NCBI GenBank assembly: GCA_965203575.1
Contig: OZ241894.1
Location: 1,550,001 to 1,614,000 of the forward strand
Origin: Aldehydirespirator sp965203575
Lineage (GTDB): Bacteria; Actinomycetota; Acidimicrobiia; Acidimicrobiales; Aldehydirespiratoraceae
DNA length: 64,000 nt
Direction of reading: 5' to 3'
Part shown: positions 26,195 through 36,100 of the stretch, in pieces
Layout: each line of letters begins with the position of its first letter
Numbering within the stretch: the first letter of the stretch is position 1
Position numbers and translations under genes: made by a program
Notes under the pieces: generated by a model
What the model saw: the letters and a program-made list of their open reading frames with translations, nothing else
Databases searched by the model: none
Told to the model about the DNA's origin: nothing

Positions 26195-27130
26195 CTAGGT
26201 GAGGCCGCGGACGAACGGACGGGCCAGCGCGGCCGGCTGGCGGGTCCGGTGGGCGAACACGGCCACGGTGGCGATGGTCACCACGAAGGGCAGTGCTTGC
26301 AGCATCTCAGCGTTCACCTCGTAGCCGACCGTCGGCAGGCTCAACCGGAACGAGTCCACCGCACCGAACAGCAGGCAGCCGGCCACCGCGCCCCGCAGCG
26401 TCCAGCCACCGAAGATCAACGCCGCGATGGCGATGAAGCCCCGGCCGCCCACGATCTGCTCCTCGAACAGTCCCACCTGCCCCAGCAGCAGGTAGCCGCC
26501 ACCGAGCCCGCTGGTGATCCCGCTCAGGTAGACCCCCTGGCGGCGGCGCTTGTTGACGTCGATGCCCGACACGTCGGCGGCCTGCGGGTTCTCGCCCACG
26601 GCTCGCACTTCCAGCCCCCAGCGGGTGCGGTAGAGCAGCCAGAACGACAGCGGGATCAGCGGGTAGATGAGGTAGAAGGGCCACGACTGCCCGAACAGCG
26701 CCGGACCGACCAGCGGGATGTCCGACAGGATCGGAACCTCGATCACGTGGGCCCGCTTCGAGTAGGGCTCCAGGTTCCGGTTCAAGAAGGTGGCCAAGCC
26801 CAGAACCAGGATGTTCAGGGTCAGTCCCACCACGAACGTGTTGGCCGTGAGCCGGTGACTCAGGTTGGCATGGACGCTGGCAATCACCAGCCCGGCCGTC
26901 ATGGCGAACAGCAGCCCGACGGTGACACGGTCGGTGAGATCGAAGCCGACCGCCGCCGCGAACGCTCCGGCCAGGATCATCGCCTCGGTGGAGATGTTCA
27001 GGGTGCCGGCCCGCTCGGCGATGGTCTCGCCCAGAGCGCAGAACGCCAGCAGCGCGGCGAAGCGGGCCGCGCTCGAGTAGGTGACGTCGGTGCCGAAGAC
27101 GTCGGCCAGGGCACTGAGGAGGGCTTCCAT
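26195..27130 (-). CDS. ABC transporter permease, BMP/nucleoside type
   Basis: 311 residues, very hydrophobic, about 8-10 membrane segments, BPD_transp_2 family. Typical segments are GETIAERAGTLNISTEAMIL near the N terminus and the cytoplasmic coupling loop RAVGENPQAADVSGIDV. Together with the adjacent permease it forms a heterodimeric channel for nucleosides or related compounds, as in YufP/YufQ- or RnsC/RnsD-like systems. The start lies three bases after the stop of the upstream permease. Confidence 0.92.
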   Translation of the reverse strand: MEALLSALADVFGTDVTYSSAARFAALLAFCALGETIAERAGTLNISTEAMILAGAFAAAVGFDLTDRVTVGLLFAMTAGLVIASVHANLSHRLTANTFVVGLTLNILVLGLATFLNRNLEPYSKRAHVIEVPILSDIPLVGPALFGQSWPFYLIYPLIPLSFWLLYRTRWGLEVRAVGENPQAADVSGIDVNKRRRQGVYLSGITSGLGGGYLLLGQVGLFEEQIVGGRGFIAIAALIFGGWTLRGAVAGCLLFGAVDSFRLSLPTVGYEVNAEMLQALPFVVTIATVAVFAHRTRQPAALARPFVRGLT

Positions 27131-27133
27131 CGC

Positions 27134-28225
27134 TCAGGTCCTCGCGGTCATGGCAGCCAGGGCCCGTCGCCGCTCGCGTATGAAGAGGATGGCCGGGGGG
27201 ACCAGCAGAGCCAGCACCAGCAGCGACTGGACGATCTGGGTGATCTCGCGCTCCACCCCGGTGGCGGCCAGGAACCCGGAACCGGTTCGCAGCCCCGCGA
27301 ACGCGAGGGCCAGCGGCACGACGAGCAGGGGCCGCTGCCGGGCCACCAGCGCGACGAGCAGCCCGTCGAAGCCGATGTTCACCGCAAAGCCGGGCACAAG
27401 CCGGAAGTTGCCGAAGTCGCCTCCGGCGACCATCACCGATCCCGCCAAACCGGCGAAGCCCCCCGACAGCAGCAGGCCGGCCATGCCGTAGCGCCACTCG
27501 GACACCCCGGCCCGCTGGGCCGTTCGGGGGTTCCGGCCGAGCATCCGCAGCTTGAACCCCCAGACGGTGCGGCCGAGTACCACCGTCACCACCACCACCA
27601 GGGCGAGGGCGAAGAACACGCTGATGGGAAACTCGTTGCCGAACATCTCGATCCGGCCGATCCGGCGGCTGGGGTCGAGCTGCTCGCTGACGATGTTGCG
27701 CGACGAACGGCCTTCGATCGGCGCGAGCAGCAGCCACTGTCGTTGGAGCGCGAAGCCGACCACCTGCGCGCCCACAGTGACGAGCAGCAGCGTGGTCAGC
27801 ACCTCGGGCACTCGGCGCCAGTACAGCAGCACACCCGCGATGCCCGCCCAGAACGCTCCCGCGGCCAGGCCGATCAACAGCATGGCCACCAGGGCGAGAG
27901 ACCCGGGGCCGAACAGGTTGAGGCCTGCGTACATGGCCACCGCGGCTCCGAAAGTGAGCTGACCCTCCTGGCCGATGTTGATCAGCCCGGCCCGGCCGCC
28001 GATCACCGTGCCCAGCCCGACGAAGATCAGCGGCACGGCCACGCCCAGAGTGTCGCCCCACCGACCCGGCGCCCTCAGGCTGCCGTCCAGCAGGGCCGAG
28101 AAGACCTCCCGCCACGAGCCTCCGGTGATCGCCACCAGCGCGGCCGACATGATGAGGGCCACGGCCACGCTGGCGAGATACAGGCCGGCCACCACGCCTG
28201 CCTCCCGGACCTTGGAATGCACCAT
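27134..28225 (-). CDS. ABC transporter permease, BMP/nucleoside type
   Basis: 363 residues, multi-spanning. Has the family signature GGRAGLINIGQEGQLTFGA and the coupling loop RMLGRNPRTAQRAGVSE. The start ATG overlaps the ATPase stop by one base (TGATG). Second half of the permease pair with 26195-27130. The ligand is unclear: BMP-type importers move purine nucleosides, and the neighbouring molybdenum hydroxylase makes a heterocyclic nitrogen compound a reasonable guess. Confidence 0.92.
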   Translation of the reverse strand: MVHSKVREAGVVAGLYLASVAVALIMSAALVAITGGSWREVFSALLDGSLRAPGRWGDTLGVAVPLIFVGLGTVIGGRAGLINIGQEGQLTFGAAVAMYAGLNLFGPGSLALVAMLLIGLAAGAFWAGIAGVLLYWRRVPEVLTTLLLVTVGAQVVGFALQRQWLLLAPIEGRSSRNIVSEQLDPSRRIGRIEMFGNEFPISVFFALALVVVVTVVLGRTVWGFKLRMLGRNPRTAQRAGVSEWRYGMAGLLLSGGFAGLAGSVMVAGGDFGNFRLVPGFAVNIGFDGLLVALVARQRPLLVVPLALAFAGLRTGSGFLAATGVEREITQIVQSLLVLALLVPPAILFIRERRRALAAMTART

Positions 28226-29853
28226 CAGCCTGCCCCGACCTCGGCGGCACCGCCCATGAGCATCCCCAGACGCTCCAGGTCGACCTCGTCGCGAGCCATC
28301 TGCCCGACGATCCTGCCCCTGAACAGCACGACGATGGTGTCGGCCAGGTGCAGCAGCTCCTCCAGCTCACTGGATATGAGCAGCACGCCCACGCCGTCGT
28401 CGGCTACCTTGCGCAGCCGGTCGCTGATGTACTCGATGGCGCCCACATCGAGACCGTGCGTCGGCTGGTCGGCCAGGAGCACCTGTGGATCGGCGCTGAG
28501 CTCCCGAGCCAGCACCACCCGCTGCTGGTTGCCTCCCGAGAGGGTGAAGAAGGGTGCGCCCGGGCCGGAGGTCTGGATCTCGAACTCGTCGATCAGTTCC
28601 TGGGCCTCGCCGTTGATGCTGGCCTGGTCGTAGAACCCCATGTTGGCCAGGCGCTCGATGTCGATCAGGAAGAGATTCTCGGCAACCGTCATGTCCAGCA
28701 CGCAACCGGAGTCGTGGCGGTCCGCCGGGATCACGGCCACTCCGGCTCGGGCCATGGCTCCGGCCCGGCCGGAAACCACCGGCTTGCCGGCGACCTCGAT
28801 GGTGCCTTCGGCGACCGGCCTCAGGCTGGACAGCACCTCGGTCAGGGCAGCCTGACCGTTGCCCTCCACGCCGGCCACACCCACGATCGTGCCCGCAGGC
28901 ACGTCCAGGGTCAGCCCGTCGAGGGCCACCGAGCCGTCCGACCCCCGAACCACCACATCGGCCATCGACAGGGCGGGGACGGCTGCGGATGGAGTGGCCT
29001 CGTGATGATCGGAGAAGGCTTCGATCTCCTCCACCAGGCCCAGAGCGGCCGCCTCCGAGCGCAGTGACACCTCCCGACCGACCATGGCCCGAGCGAGCCC
29101 GGCCGCGGTGGCGTCGGAGGTCTCCAGGTGCGCGACCACGCGCCCGGCCCGCATGATGGTGATCTCGTCCGTGGAGTGCAGCACCTCGTCGAGCTTGTGG
29201 CTGATCAGCGCGACCGCCTTGTTCTCGTCCTGCACGGCCGTGCGAAGCACCGCGAACAGTTGCTCGGACTCCGCCGGGGTCAGCACCGAGGTGGGCTCGT
29301 CGAAGATGATGATGTCGGGGTCGCGTCGGAGGCACTTGATGATCTCCACCCTCTGTCGCACCCCAGCCGGGAGGTTGGCCACCCGGGCGTCGGGATCTAC
29401 CCCCAACCCGTAGTGCTCGCTGATGTCGATCACCCGTCGGCGGGCCGCCTTGCGGTCGAGCGACCCGGCCTCGCCGAGGATCACGTTCTCCCACACGGTC
29501 AGCGCCTCCACCAGGCTGAAGTGCTGGTGAACCATGCCGATGCCGTACTGGGCCGCGTCGAGCGGATCACGGATGAACCGCCTGGTGCCGTCGATGTGGA
29601 CCTCGCCGCCGTCGGGATTCACCAGCCCGATGACGATCTTCATCAGCGTCGACTTGCCTGCCCCGTTCTCGCCGAGGATGCCGTGGATGCGGCCGCGGCG
29701 CAGGCGCAACTCGACGCCGCCGCACGCCACGATGGCACCGAAGCGCTTGTCGATTCCGCGCAGATGGATGGCGGGCGCCGGATCGGCTCCGGCGCCCGCC
29801 GTGTCCAGGGTCTCGCTCACTTCTGAGCCCAGAGGTCGAGCGGATGGAAGCAA
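28225..29853 (-). CDS. ABC transporter ATPase with two nucleotide-binding domains
   Basis: 542 residues with two fused ABC domains, as is usual for BMP/sugar-type importers. Domain 1: Walker A GENGAGKST, degenerate signature LPAGVRQRVEI, Walker B DIIIFDEPTS. Domain 2: modified P-loop VEGNGQAAL, intact signature LSGGNQQRV, Walker B LLADQPTHGLD. TTG 29853 follows GGGAGG by 11 bases; GTG 29820 is an alternative that trims 11 residues. The gene is separated from the binding-protein gene by 158 bp carrying one copy of the interspersed repeat. Confidence 0.93.
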   Translation of the reverse strand: MLPSARPLGSEVSETLDTAGAGADPAPAIHLRGIDKRFGAIVACGGVELRLRRGRIHGILGENGAGKSTLMKIVIGLVNPDGGEVHIDGTRRFIRDPLDAAQYGIGMVHQHFSLVEALTVWENVILGEAGSLDRKAARRRVIDISEHYGLGVDPDARVANLPAGVRQRVEIIKCLRRDPDIIIFDEPTSVLTPAESEQLFAVLRTAVQDENKAVALISHKLDEVLHSTDEITIMRAGRVVAHLETSDATAAGLARAMVGREVSLRSEAAALGLVEEIEAFSDHHEATPSAAVPALSMADVVVRGSDGSVALDGLTLDVPAGTIVGVAGVEGNGQAALTEVLSSLRPVAEGTIEVAGKPVVSGRAGAMARAGVAVIPADRHDSGCVLDMTVAENLFLIDIERLANMGFYDQASINGEAQELIDEFEIQTSGPGAPFFTLSGGNQQRVVLARELSADPQVLLADQPTHGLDVGAIEYISDRLRKVADDGVGVLLISSELEELLHLADTIVVLFRGRIVGQMARDEVDLERLGMLMGGAAEVGAG

Positions 29854-29880
29854 GTCACAAGGATCCTCCCGAGCCGCCGA

Positions 29881-29930
29881 GCGAGGCCGTGGCCCGAGCG
29901 GCCCGTGAGCGCAGCGAACAGGAGCGGGGA
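29881..29930 (+). repeat. Interspersed intergenic repeat, copy 1
   Basis: Carries the core GGCCCGAGCGGCCCGTGAGC, followed by GCAGCGAACA and GGAGCGGGG, in the gap between the ATPase and binding-protein genes. The same about 40-50 bp sequence recurs at 31321 (degenerate, inverted), 53547 and 53584 (tandem), 54940 (inverted) and 60622. Confidence 0.85.
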
Positions 29931-30011
29931 ATGTGCCACCTCATCGCGAGGGGCCTCACATGGCCGCGCTGCTGCCACGCGAGAGTCAACGGCGTGTCGC
30001 CGCTGGCGGGG

Positions 30012-31199
30012 TCAGCCGCCGTAGGCGATGGCCCTTATCTCGTTGAACTGATCCTCGTAGACACCGGTGGCCACCTTCTCCACCTCGGCCGCCAGCGCCT
30101 CGACCTGCTCGGGTGTCGGGTCGCAGATGTCGGCACCGGCCACCGAGCCGGGCTCGACGCTGAAGATGAACCTCTCACCCTCCTGGAGCCGGCCCTGCTG
30201 GATCAGCGGGAACACCGCCCTGATGTAGTCGCCGCCGTCGAACTTGATGGCGATGTCCCAGTGCAGGTCGCCCTCACGGGTGCAGACATCGGAGGCGCCC
30301 GCACTCATGGTGATCAGGCCCTCCTCGTTGGCCAGGGCGATCACCGGGTTGTGGGCACCGCCCAGGTACGGGTAGATGGCGTCGGCTCCCGCCGCGACCG
30401 CGTTGTGGAAGGCCTCGGAGGCCCCGGCCACATTGTCGAAGTCGAAGGGCTGGGCACCGGTGGGCACGTAGTGGATCTCGTACGCCTCGTCCACGGTCTT
30501 CAGGCCCATGCGGAAGGCGAGTTCGGTCTCCACCTCGAAGGGGGCGTTGCTGGCGCCGAGCATGTAGACGCTGTCGCCGCCCCGCTCCTGGAGCAGCAGC
30601 CCGGCCGCGAAGCCGGCGATGTACTCGATAGCCGAGCTGTTGTCGGAGGACTGGGCCAGACCGGGCATGTCGGGGAAGGTGTCCTCGCAGCGGCAGTACC
30701 AGAAGATCTCGGGATACTCCTCGGTCAAGTCGGCCAGCGGCTCCGAGATCTCACCGGAGGAGACCACGATGATGTCGACGCCCTGATCAGCGAGGTTGCG
30801 CAGCTCGGTGGCCGCCTCGGCCTGGTCGATCTTGTCGATGTAGATCGGGTCGGCGTACCCATTGGCCGAGGTGAAGTCCCGGGCGCCGTCAACGGCAGCC
30901 TGGTAATAGGCGCCGTCGTTGGCATCACCGGCGACAGCCACCGCGACGCGCACCTCGCCGTCGCCGTTGTAGTCCATCGGATCGGCCTCGGGCTCAGGCG
31001 CCTCCTCCTCCATCGGCTCCTCCACAGCCGGGGCGTCCTCCTCCTCGGCGGCTGTAGGCGCCGCTTCCTCGGCGGCCGGTGCGGCCTCGGTCACTGCGGC
31101 TGCGCCGTCATCGGCGTCATCATCGTCGCCGCAGGACGAGGCGAGCAGTCCGAACACCGCCATCACGGCTGCGAACCAGATAATCGTGCGTCGCTTCAT
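30012..31199 (-). CDS. BMP-family substrate-binding lipoprotein
   Basis: 395 residues. Signal peptide with lipobox (about residues 1-23, LLASSC), then a low-complexity Asp/Ala/Glu-rich spacer of about 60 residues, then the periplasmic-binding BMP (PnrA/Med-like) domain: VAVAGDANDGAYYQAAVDGA, VDIIVVSSGE, GFAAGLLLQERGG, DAIYPYLGGAHNPV. GGGGAGG lies 4 bases before the ATG. It heads the minus-strand importer operon, and an inverted repeat (31238-31252) sits about 40 bp upstream. The ligand is not certain; family members bind nucleosides. Confidence 0.92.
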   Translation of the reverse strand: MKRRTIIWFAAVMAVFGLLASSCGDDDDADDGAAAVTEAAPAAEEAAPTAAEEEDAPAVEEPMEEEAPEPEADPMDYNGDGEVRVAVAVAGDANDGAYYQAAVDGARDFTSANGYADPIYIDKIDQAEAATELRNLADQGVDIIVVSSGEISEPLADLTEEYPEIFWYCRCEDTFPDMPGLAQSSDNSSAIEYIAGFAAGLLLQERGGDSVYMLGASNAPFEVETELAFRMGLKTVDEAYEIHYVPTGAQPFDFDNVAGASEAFHNAVAAGADAIYPYLGGAHNPVIALANEEGLITMSAGASDVCTREGDLHWDIAIKFDGGDYIRAVFPLIQQGRLQEGERFIFSVEPGSVAGADICDPTPEQVEALAAEVEKVATGVYEDQFNEIRAIAYGG

Positions 31200-31236
31200 G
31201 TTTCCTCCCCAATCTTGGAACCGCGTCGCGTGCCGC

Positions 31237-31253
31237 TGTCTGACAATCAGACC
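31237..31253 (-). promoter_or_regulatory. Putative operator upstream of the BMP importer operon
   Basis: GTCTGA-CAA-TCAGAC is a perfect 6-bp inverted repeat, and the overlapping TGTCTGACA resembles the T-G-T-N3-A-C-A core bound by FadR-type GntR regulators. It lies in the 236-bp divergent gap between the BMP gene and the Rieske gene, which otherwise holds only a degenerate interspersed repeat and a GGAGG ribosome site for the Rieske gene. Confidence 0.4.
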
Positions 31254-31320
31254 CGGCGACAGGCGGACGTTAGAACGTGCTCGACTTGCCTGCCAACTTC
31301 TCGCGATCCAGCGTTGCCAT

Positions 31321-31357
31321 GCCCGCCCTCTTCGCTGCGCCCACGGGCCGCTCGGCC
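31321..31357 (-). repeat. Degenerate copy of the interspersed repeat (inverted)
   Basis: Read on the minus strand this gives GGCCGAGCGGCCCGTGGGCG then CAGCGAAGAGGGCGGG, the repeat core with several substitutions and a deletion. Located in the BMP/Rieske divergent intergenic region. Confidence 0.55.
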
Positions 31358-31435
31358 TCTGATCGCTGGCCCGTCTTTACTGTCTCACCGGGCCAGCGGG
31401 TACTTTCTTCACGTAGGCGACCGGAGGCAACTGGG

Positions 31436-32683
31436 ATGAGTCCGATGCGCAGCCCGATCCCGCTGGAGGAGATGGAGCCGGCCGCCCGCCCGGTGAGCGA
31501 GGCTGTCGGGCTTCCGCCGGCCTGCTACACGGAAGCCGACTTCCATGCCTTCGAGAAGGCTGCGGTGTTCGACACCGAATGGCTGTGCGTGGGCCGCTCC
31601 AGCCAGATCCCCGAGCCCGGGGACTATTTCACGGCGACGCTGCTGGGCACCGAGCCGGTGGTCGTGGTGCGCAACCGCGACGGCCGCATCAACGTCATGT
31701 CCTCCATCTGCCAGCACCGGGCCATGTGCATAACCGCCCCGGCCGAGCGGCCCAAGGACCAATGGTTCGACCCGCCCCCGGAGTGCAGCGGCTCCACCCG
31801 CAACTTCCGGTGCCCCTACCACTGGTGGACCTACGACCTCGACGGCCGTCTCATCGGCGCGCCCGAGATGCACCAGCGCCCCGGCTTCGTGCGCTCGGAA
31901 ATCTCCCTGCCCCGGCTGGCCACCGAGGAATGGCAGGGTTTCGTCTTCTGCTCGTTCGCGGCCGATCCGTCGCCCCTGGGGCCGAGGCTGGGCGCGTTCG
32001 ACGAGATGCTCGCCAACTACTGCATCGATGAGATGGTCACCACCGAGCCCGAGATGTTGCCGATGCCGTTCAACTGGAAGGTCTTCGCCGAGAACTTCAT
32101 GGATGCCTATCACTCGCTGAGGCTGCACTCCTCGCTCTACGACTTCACGGAGGCTGACACCAGCAACGAAACCCTGCTGGCCGGCACCTTCCCACCTTTG
32201 GAACCGGGATCGATCGGGATCGGGGGAAGGGGTCGGACCGGCTTCAAGGACCGGGGCATGAACCCAACGCAAGCCACGCTGTTCCCTGCCATACCGACCT
32301 TGAACGAGGACGACCGCTGGAATGTCGTCTACCTGTACGTGGCCCCGACCCTGTTGATCGGCGCCTACAGCGACTCCGTCAAGTGGCTGGCCGTGCAGCC
32401 GGTCTCGGCCGGCGAGTCGCTCGGAAGGCTCGGGTACCTGTTCCCGGAGTCCACCACCAAGCTCAAGCTATTCGACCATCTCCTGGAGCAGCACAAGCGG
32501 GGCGTGGAACTCTTCTACGGCCAGGACATGCCGGTGGCGGTGGCCAGCCAGCGGGGCATGGGATCGCGCTTCGCGCCCCAAGGACCTCTCAGCGGCCAGG
32601 ACTTCTTCCGATCCCAGCTCGCCGAGTGGCTGCTGGAGCGCTACCGGGCCGCGGACGGAGCGGCCGCGGCTGTCGGCTGGTGA
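31436..32683 (+). CDS. Rieske-type oxygenase, alpha subunit
   Basis: 415 residues from ATG 31436, chosen over upstream GTG 31277 because GGAGG lies about 9 bases before it and homology starts soon after. Rieske ligands are CQHRAM and CPYHWW. They are separated by about 33 residues rather than the usual 16-20, with the insert (PAERPKDQWFDPPPECSG) between the two ligand pairs. Iron motif NFMDAYHSLRLH. It is related to the oxygenase at 16889 but not a close duplicate. It stands 15 bp upstream of a molybdenum hydroxylase small subunit; no reductase is adjacent. Confidence 0.87.
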   Translation: MSPMRSPIPLEEMEPAARPVSEAVGLPPACYTEADFHAFEKAAVFDTEWLCVGRSSQIPEPGDYFTATLLGTEPVVVVRNRDGRINVMSSICQHRAMCITAPAERPKDQWFDPPPECSGSTRNFRCPYHWWTYDLDGRLIGAPEMHQRPGFVRSEISLPRLATEEWQGFVFCSFAADPSPLGPRLGAFDEMLANYCIDEMVTTEPEMLPMPFNWKVFAENFMDAYHSLRLHSSLYDFTEADTSNETLLAGTFPPLEPGSIGIGGRGRTGFKDRGMNPTQATLFPAIPTLNEDDRWNVVYLYVAPTLLIGAYSDSVKWLAVQPVSAGESLGRLGYLFPESTTKLKLFDHLLEQHKRGVELFYGQDMPVAVASQRGMGSRFAPQGPLSGQDFFRSQLAEWLLERYRAADGAAAAVGW

Positions 32684-32698
32684 CACCGGAGCGCAGAC

Positions 32699-33166
32699 GT
32701 GATCATCAAGCTTGCCGTCAACGGATCCCAAACGGCTGTCGACACGACCTCGGCGGCCACGTTGCTGGATGTCCTGCGCGGCCACCTCGGCCTGACCGGG
32801 ACCAAGGAGGCCTGCGGCCGGGGCGACTGCGGAGCGTGCACGGTGCTGGTCGGCGACCGTGCCGTGCCTTCGTGCCTGGTGCTGGCCGCCCGGGTGGACG
32901 AGCCGGTGCGAACCGTCGAAGGCCTGGCCGCCGACGCCTCGGCCCTGCGGGAGTCGTTCGCCGACTGGGGCGGGCTGCAATGCGGGTACTGCACACCGGG
33001 ACTGGTCGTGCGGGCCCATCAGCTCATCGAATCCGGCGAGTGCGACACCTCCTCCGATGACGAGGTCCGGCAAGCCCTAGCAGGGAACTTCTGCCGCTGC
33101 ACCGGTTACAACGGCGTGGTCGCGGCGGTGCAGCAGGCCGCCGGTCGTCGCGTCGCACCGGACTGA
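32699..33166 (+). CDS. Molybdenum hydroxylase [2Fe-2S] small subunit (CoxS/XdhC-like)
   Basis: 155 residues, the usual size. The N-terminal plant-ferredoxin-type cluster is EACGRGDCGACTVL plus a later Cys (PSCLV); the C-terminal cluster is CGYCTPG and FCRCTGY. It conveys electrons from the molybdopterin site to FAD in xanthine dehydrogenase/CO-dehydrogenase-family enzymes. GTG start, 15 bp after the Rieske gene and 18 bp before the fused large/FAD subunit gene. Confidence 0.93.
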   Translation: MIIKLAVNGSQTAVDTTSAATLLDVLRGHLGLTGTKEACGRGDCGACTVLVGDRAVPSCLVLAARVDEPVRTVEGLAADASALRESFADWGGLQCGYCTPGLVVRAHQLIESGECDTSSDDEVRQALAGNFCRCTGYNGVVAAVQQAAGRRVAPD

Positions 33167-33184
33167 GCTTGAGGGGCGGCCACC

Positions 33185-36100
33185 TTGAGTGTTCTCGGTC
33201 GGCGGGTTCGGCCCGACCAGTGGAACGAACGGACCTCGGGGGCAGCCGTCTACACCACCGACGTGGTGCTGCCCGGAATGCTCGAGGCCCGCATCCTGCG
33301 CAGCCCACACCCCCACGCCGACATCCGCAGCATCGACACCGCCCGGGCCGAGGCCCTCAGCGGCGTGGCCGCGGTGATCGCCGCCGACGACCTCCCGGAC
33401 CGGACCTACCTGCACTTGGGCGAGCCGTTCCGCGACCGGTTCGCGCTGGCTCGAGACCGGGTCCGGTTCATCGGCGAGGAGGTGGCCGCGGTCGCGGCCC
33501 GCACCCGGGCCGATGCTGACGCGGCCCTCGACCTGATCGATGTGGACTACAAGCCCCGCAAGGCCGTGTTCACCGTCCTGTCCGCCCGCACCGGCGAGGC
33601 GGCCACAGTCCACGACACCGCCGACGGCAACCTGGCTCTCCACACGGTGCGCTCCTACGGGGATCCCGGCACGGCCAGGTCGCTCGCCGAGGCATCGGTG
33701 AGCGACTCCTACATATACGGGCCGGCGGCTCACGCGTGCCTGGAGCCGCACTCGACGGTGGCCCGCTGGGATCCGGCTCGGCAGCAACTGGACCTGTGGG
33801 TGTCCACGCAAGCGCCCTACTTCGTGCGCAAGGAGGTCGCCCACATGCTCGACCTGCGTCCCGAGCAGGTCCGCACTCACCCCGTGGCCGTCGGGGGCGG
33901 CTTCGGGGCCAAGGCCAAAGCTGGCTGCCACGAGGTGATCGCCGCCGCGCTGGCGATCAGAGCGAAGCGACCGGTGCGGCTCGTGCTCGACCGGGATGAG
34001 GAGTTCACGGCAACCGCCGTCCGCCACGCCTTCCGCATCGACCTCTCCACGGGCGCTCGTCGCGACGGCACGCTCACCCATCGCGACGGCTACGTGACGG
34101 TGGACAACGGCGCCTACAACCACGCCGGCCCTTCGGTTGCCATCTACGCCAGCATGCTGGCGGCGGGGCCCTACAGGCTCGGCGGCTGCGAGACGGGAGT
34201 CTCGCTCGTCTACACCAACAAGCAGCCGGGAGCGTCGTTCCGGGGCTACGGCAACCCGCAAATGACGTTCGCAACCGAGTCACAGATTGACGAACTGGCT
34301 TCCAAGCTCGGCATCGACCCGATCGAACTGCGACTTCTCAATACCCCCGACCCGGGCGACGTGACCCTCGCTGGATGGCGGCTCGGGTCGGCCCGCCTCG
34401 ACGAGTGCCTCCGTCGGGCCCGGGACGAGGTCGGCTGGGAGGCCAAGCGGGAGCTGGGCGGCCAAGGGCGTGGAGTGGGCGTTGCCGCCGCCGTTCACGT
34501 CTCCGGCGCCAACGCCTTCGAGAACTCCGAACTGAGCGAGGCCGCGGTCGAGGTCCATGACGACGGCACCGCCCGGGTGTGCTTCGCCGGCGCCGATGCC
34601 GGGACGGGCCAGGCGGCGCTGCTGCGCCAGATCACCGCCGAGGAGCTGGGACTCGCCTTCGACGACGTGGCAGTGACCATGATGGACAGCCACGACGCAC
34701 CCCAGGATCTGGGTGCGTGGTCGTCTCGAGGCACGATGTGGAGCGGTCACGCAACTGCCGACGCGGCCCGGGGCGCGGCCCGATCCCTCAAGGAAGCCGC
34801 GGCGGCAAAGTTCGGCGTCGATCCCGGCCACATCACGCTTGTCGGGGGCGAGGCCCGCTGCGGCACCGACAGCGTGCCGATCGGTGACCTCGTGGCGCTC
34901 ACCGAGAACGCGTCCGACGGTTGCCTGCGGGTCGAAGGCAGTTACCTCACCGACGTGGACAAGATGGACAAGGTGCACGGCCAAGGCCATTTCTCGCCCG
35001 CGTACTCCTTCTGCGTTCAGGCAGTCGAGGTGGAAGTGGACTACGCCACCGGCGAGGTCAAGGTCATCGACGCGGTGACTGTGCACGACTCGGGCGCCGC
35101 CCTCAACCCGGCCGCGGCCGAGGGCCAGGCGGTCGGGGCAATGGCCATGGGCCTCGGTGCGGCGCTGGGTGAGGAACTCGTCTACGAGCAGGGCCGCCTG
35201 GTCAACCCCAGCCTGCTCGAGTACGCCGCGCCGAGGGCCCCGGACCTCCCTACCATACGGGCCGTCCTGCTCGACGGGCTCGACCCGGCCGGGCCGTACG
35301 GCGCCAAGGGCATCGGCGAGATCGGCGTGGTTCCCACGCCGGCCGCGGTCGCCAATGCCGTCGCCCACGCCACCGGTGTGCGGGTCCGGGAGGTGCCGAT
35401 CACCCCCGAGAAGCTGCTGAGGCGACTCAAGCCGGATACAACCACGGCCCGCATCGCGCGCCACCGACCCATGAACGCGACGGCGTCTGTCCATCTGCTG
35501 TGGACCGACCTGATACGCAAGCTGTACGAGCACGGACTCTTCCGGCTCCTGCACCGCACCGGCACTCGTTGGGCGCGTCGGCGCGGCCGGATCGACCGGG
35601 GCCACCCACAGCCCACCCCGGCCGGTGTCGAGGCCATCGAGCGCCCCGGCAGTGTGGAGACTGCTCTCCGAGCCCACGCGGAAGGCTCGGGCAACGCCGA
35701 CTACATCGCGGGTGGCACGGACCTGCTCATCGCCCGACAGCAGGGATTGAGGTCACCTGTGCGCCTGATCGACACGACATCGGTCCGCGAGCTCCGCCTC
35801 CTGAAGGACGCACCGGAAGGTGATCTGCAGATCGGCGCCGCAGTCACCCTTGAGGATCTGCGCCGGCGGGTCTCGGCACCGGACGCCCAACCGGGCGACT
35901 CAATGCTGTCCGACCTGCTGGGAGACCTGGCCACTCACCAAATCCGGGAGTTGGCCACGGTCGGCGGCAACCTCCTGCAGGACAAGCGCTGCGCGTTCTA
36001 TCGCAACGGCTTCAACTGCTACAAGCGGGGTGGCTGGACCTGTCCCTGTTACGCGGTGACGGGCGACCACCGGTTCTACCACGCGGTGGTCGGCGGCCAC

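Noticed and set aside
26249..28633. A 794-codon plus-strand open frame opposite the ABC permease and ATPase genes
   Set aside because: Composition is His/Gln/Arg-rich without domains, and the minus strand encodes clear transporter proteins; it is a GC-bias shadow.
29881..29930. Insertion sequence or transposon end
   Set aside because: No transposase reading frame is near any copy of the interspersed repeat; described as a short repeat family instead.
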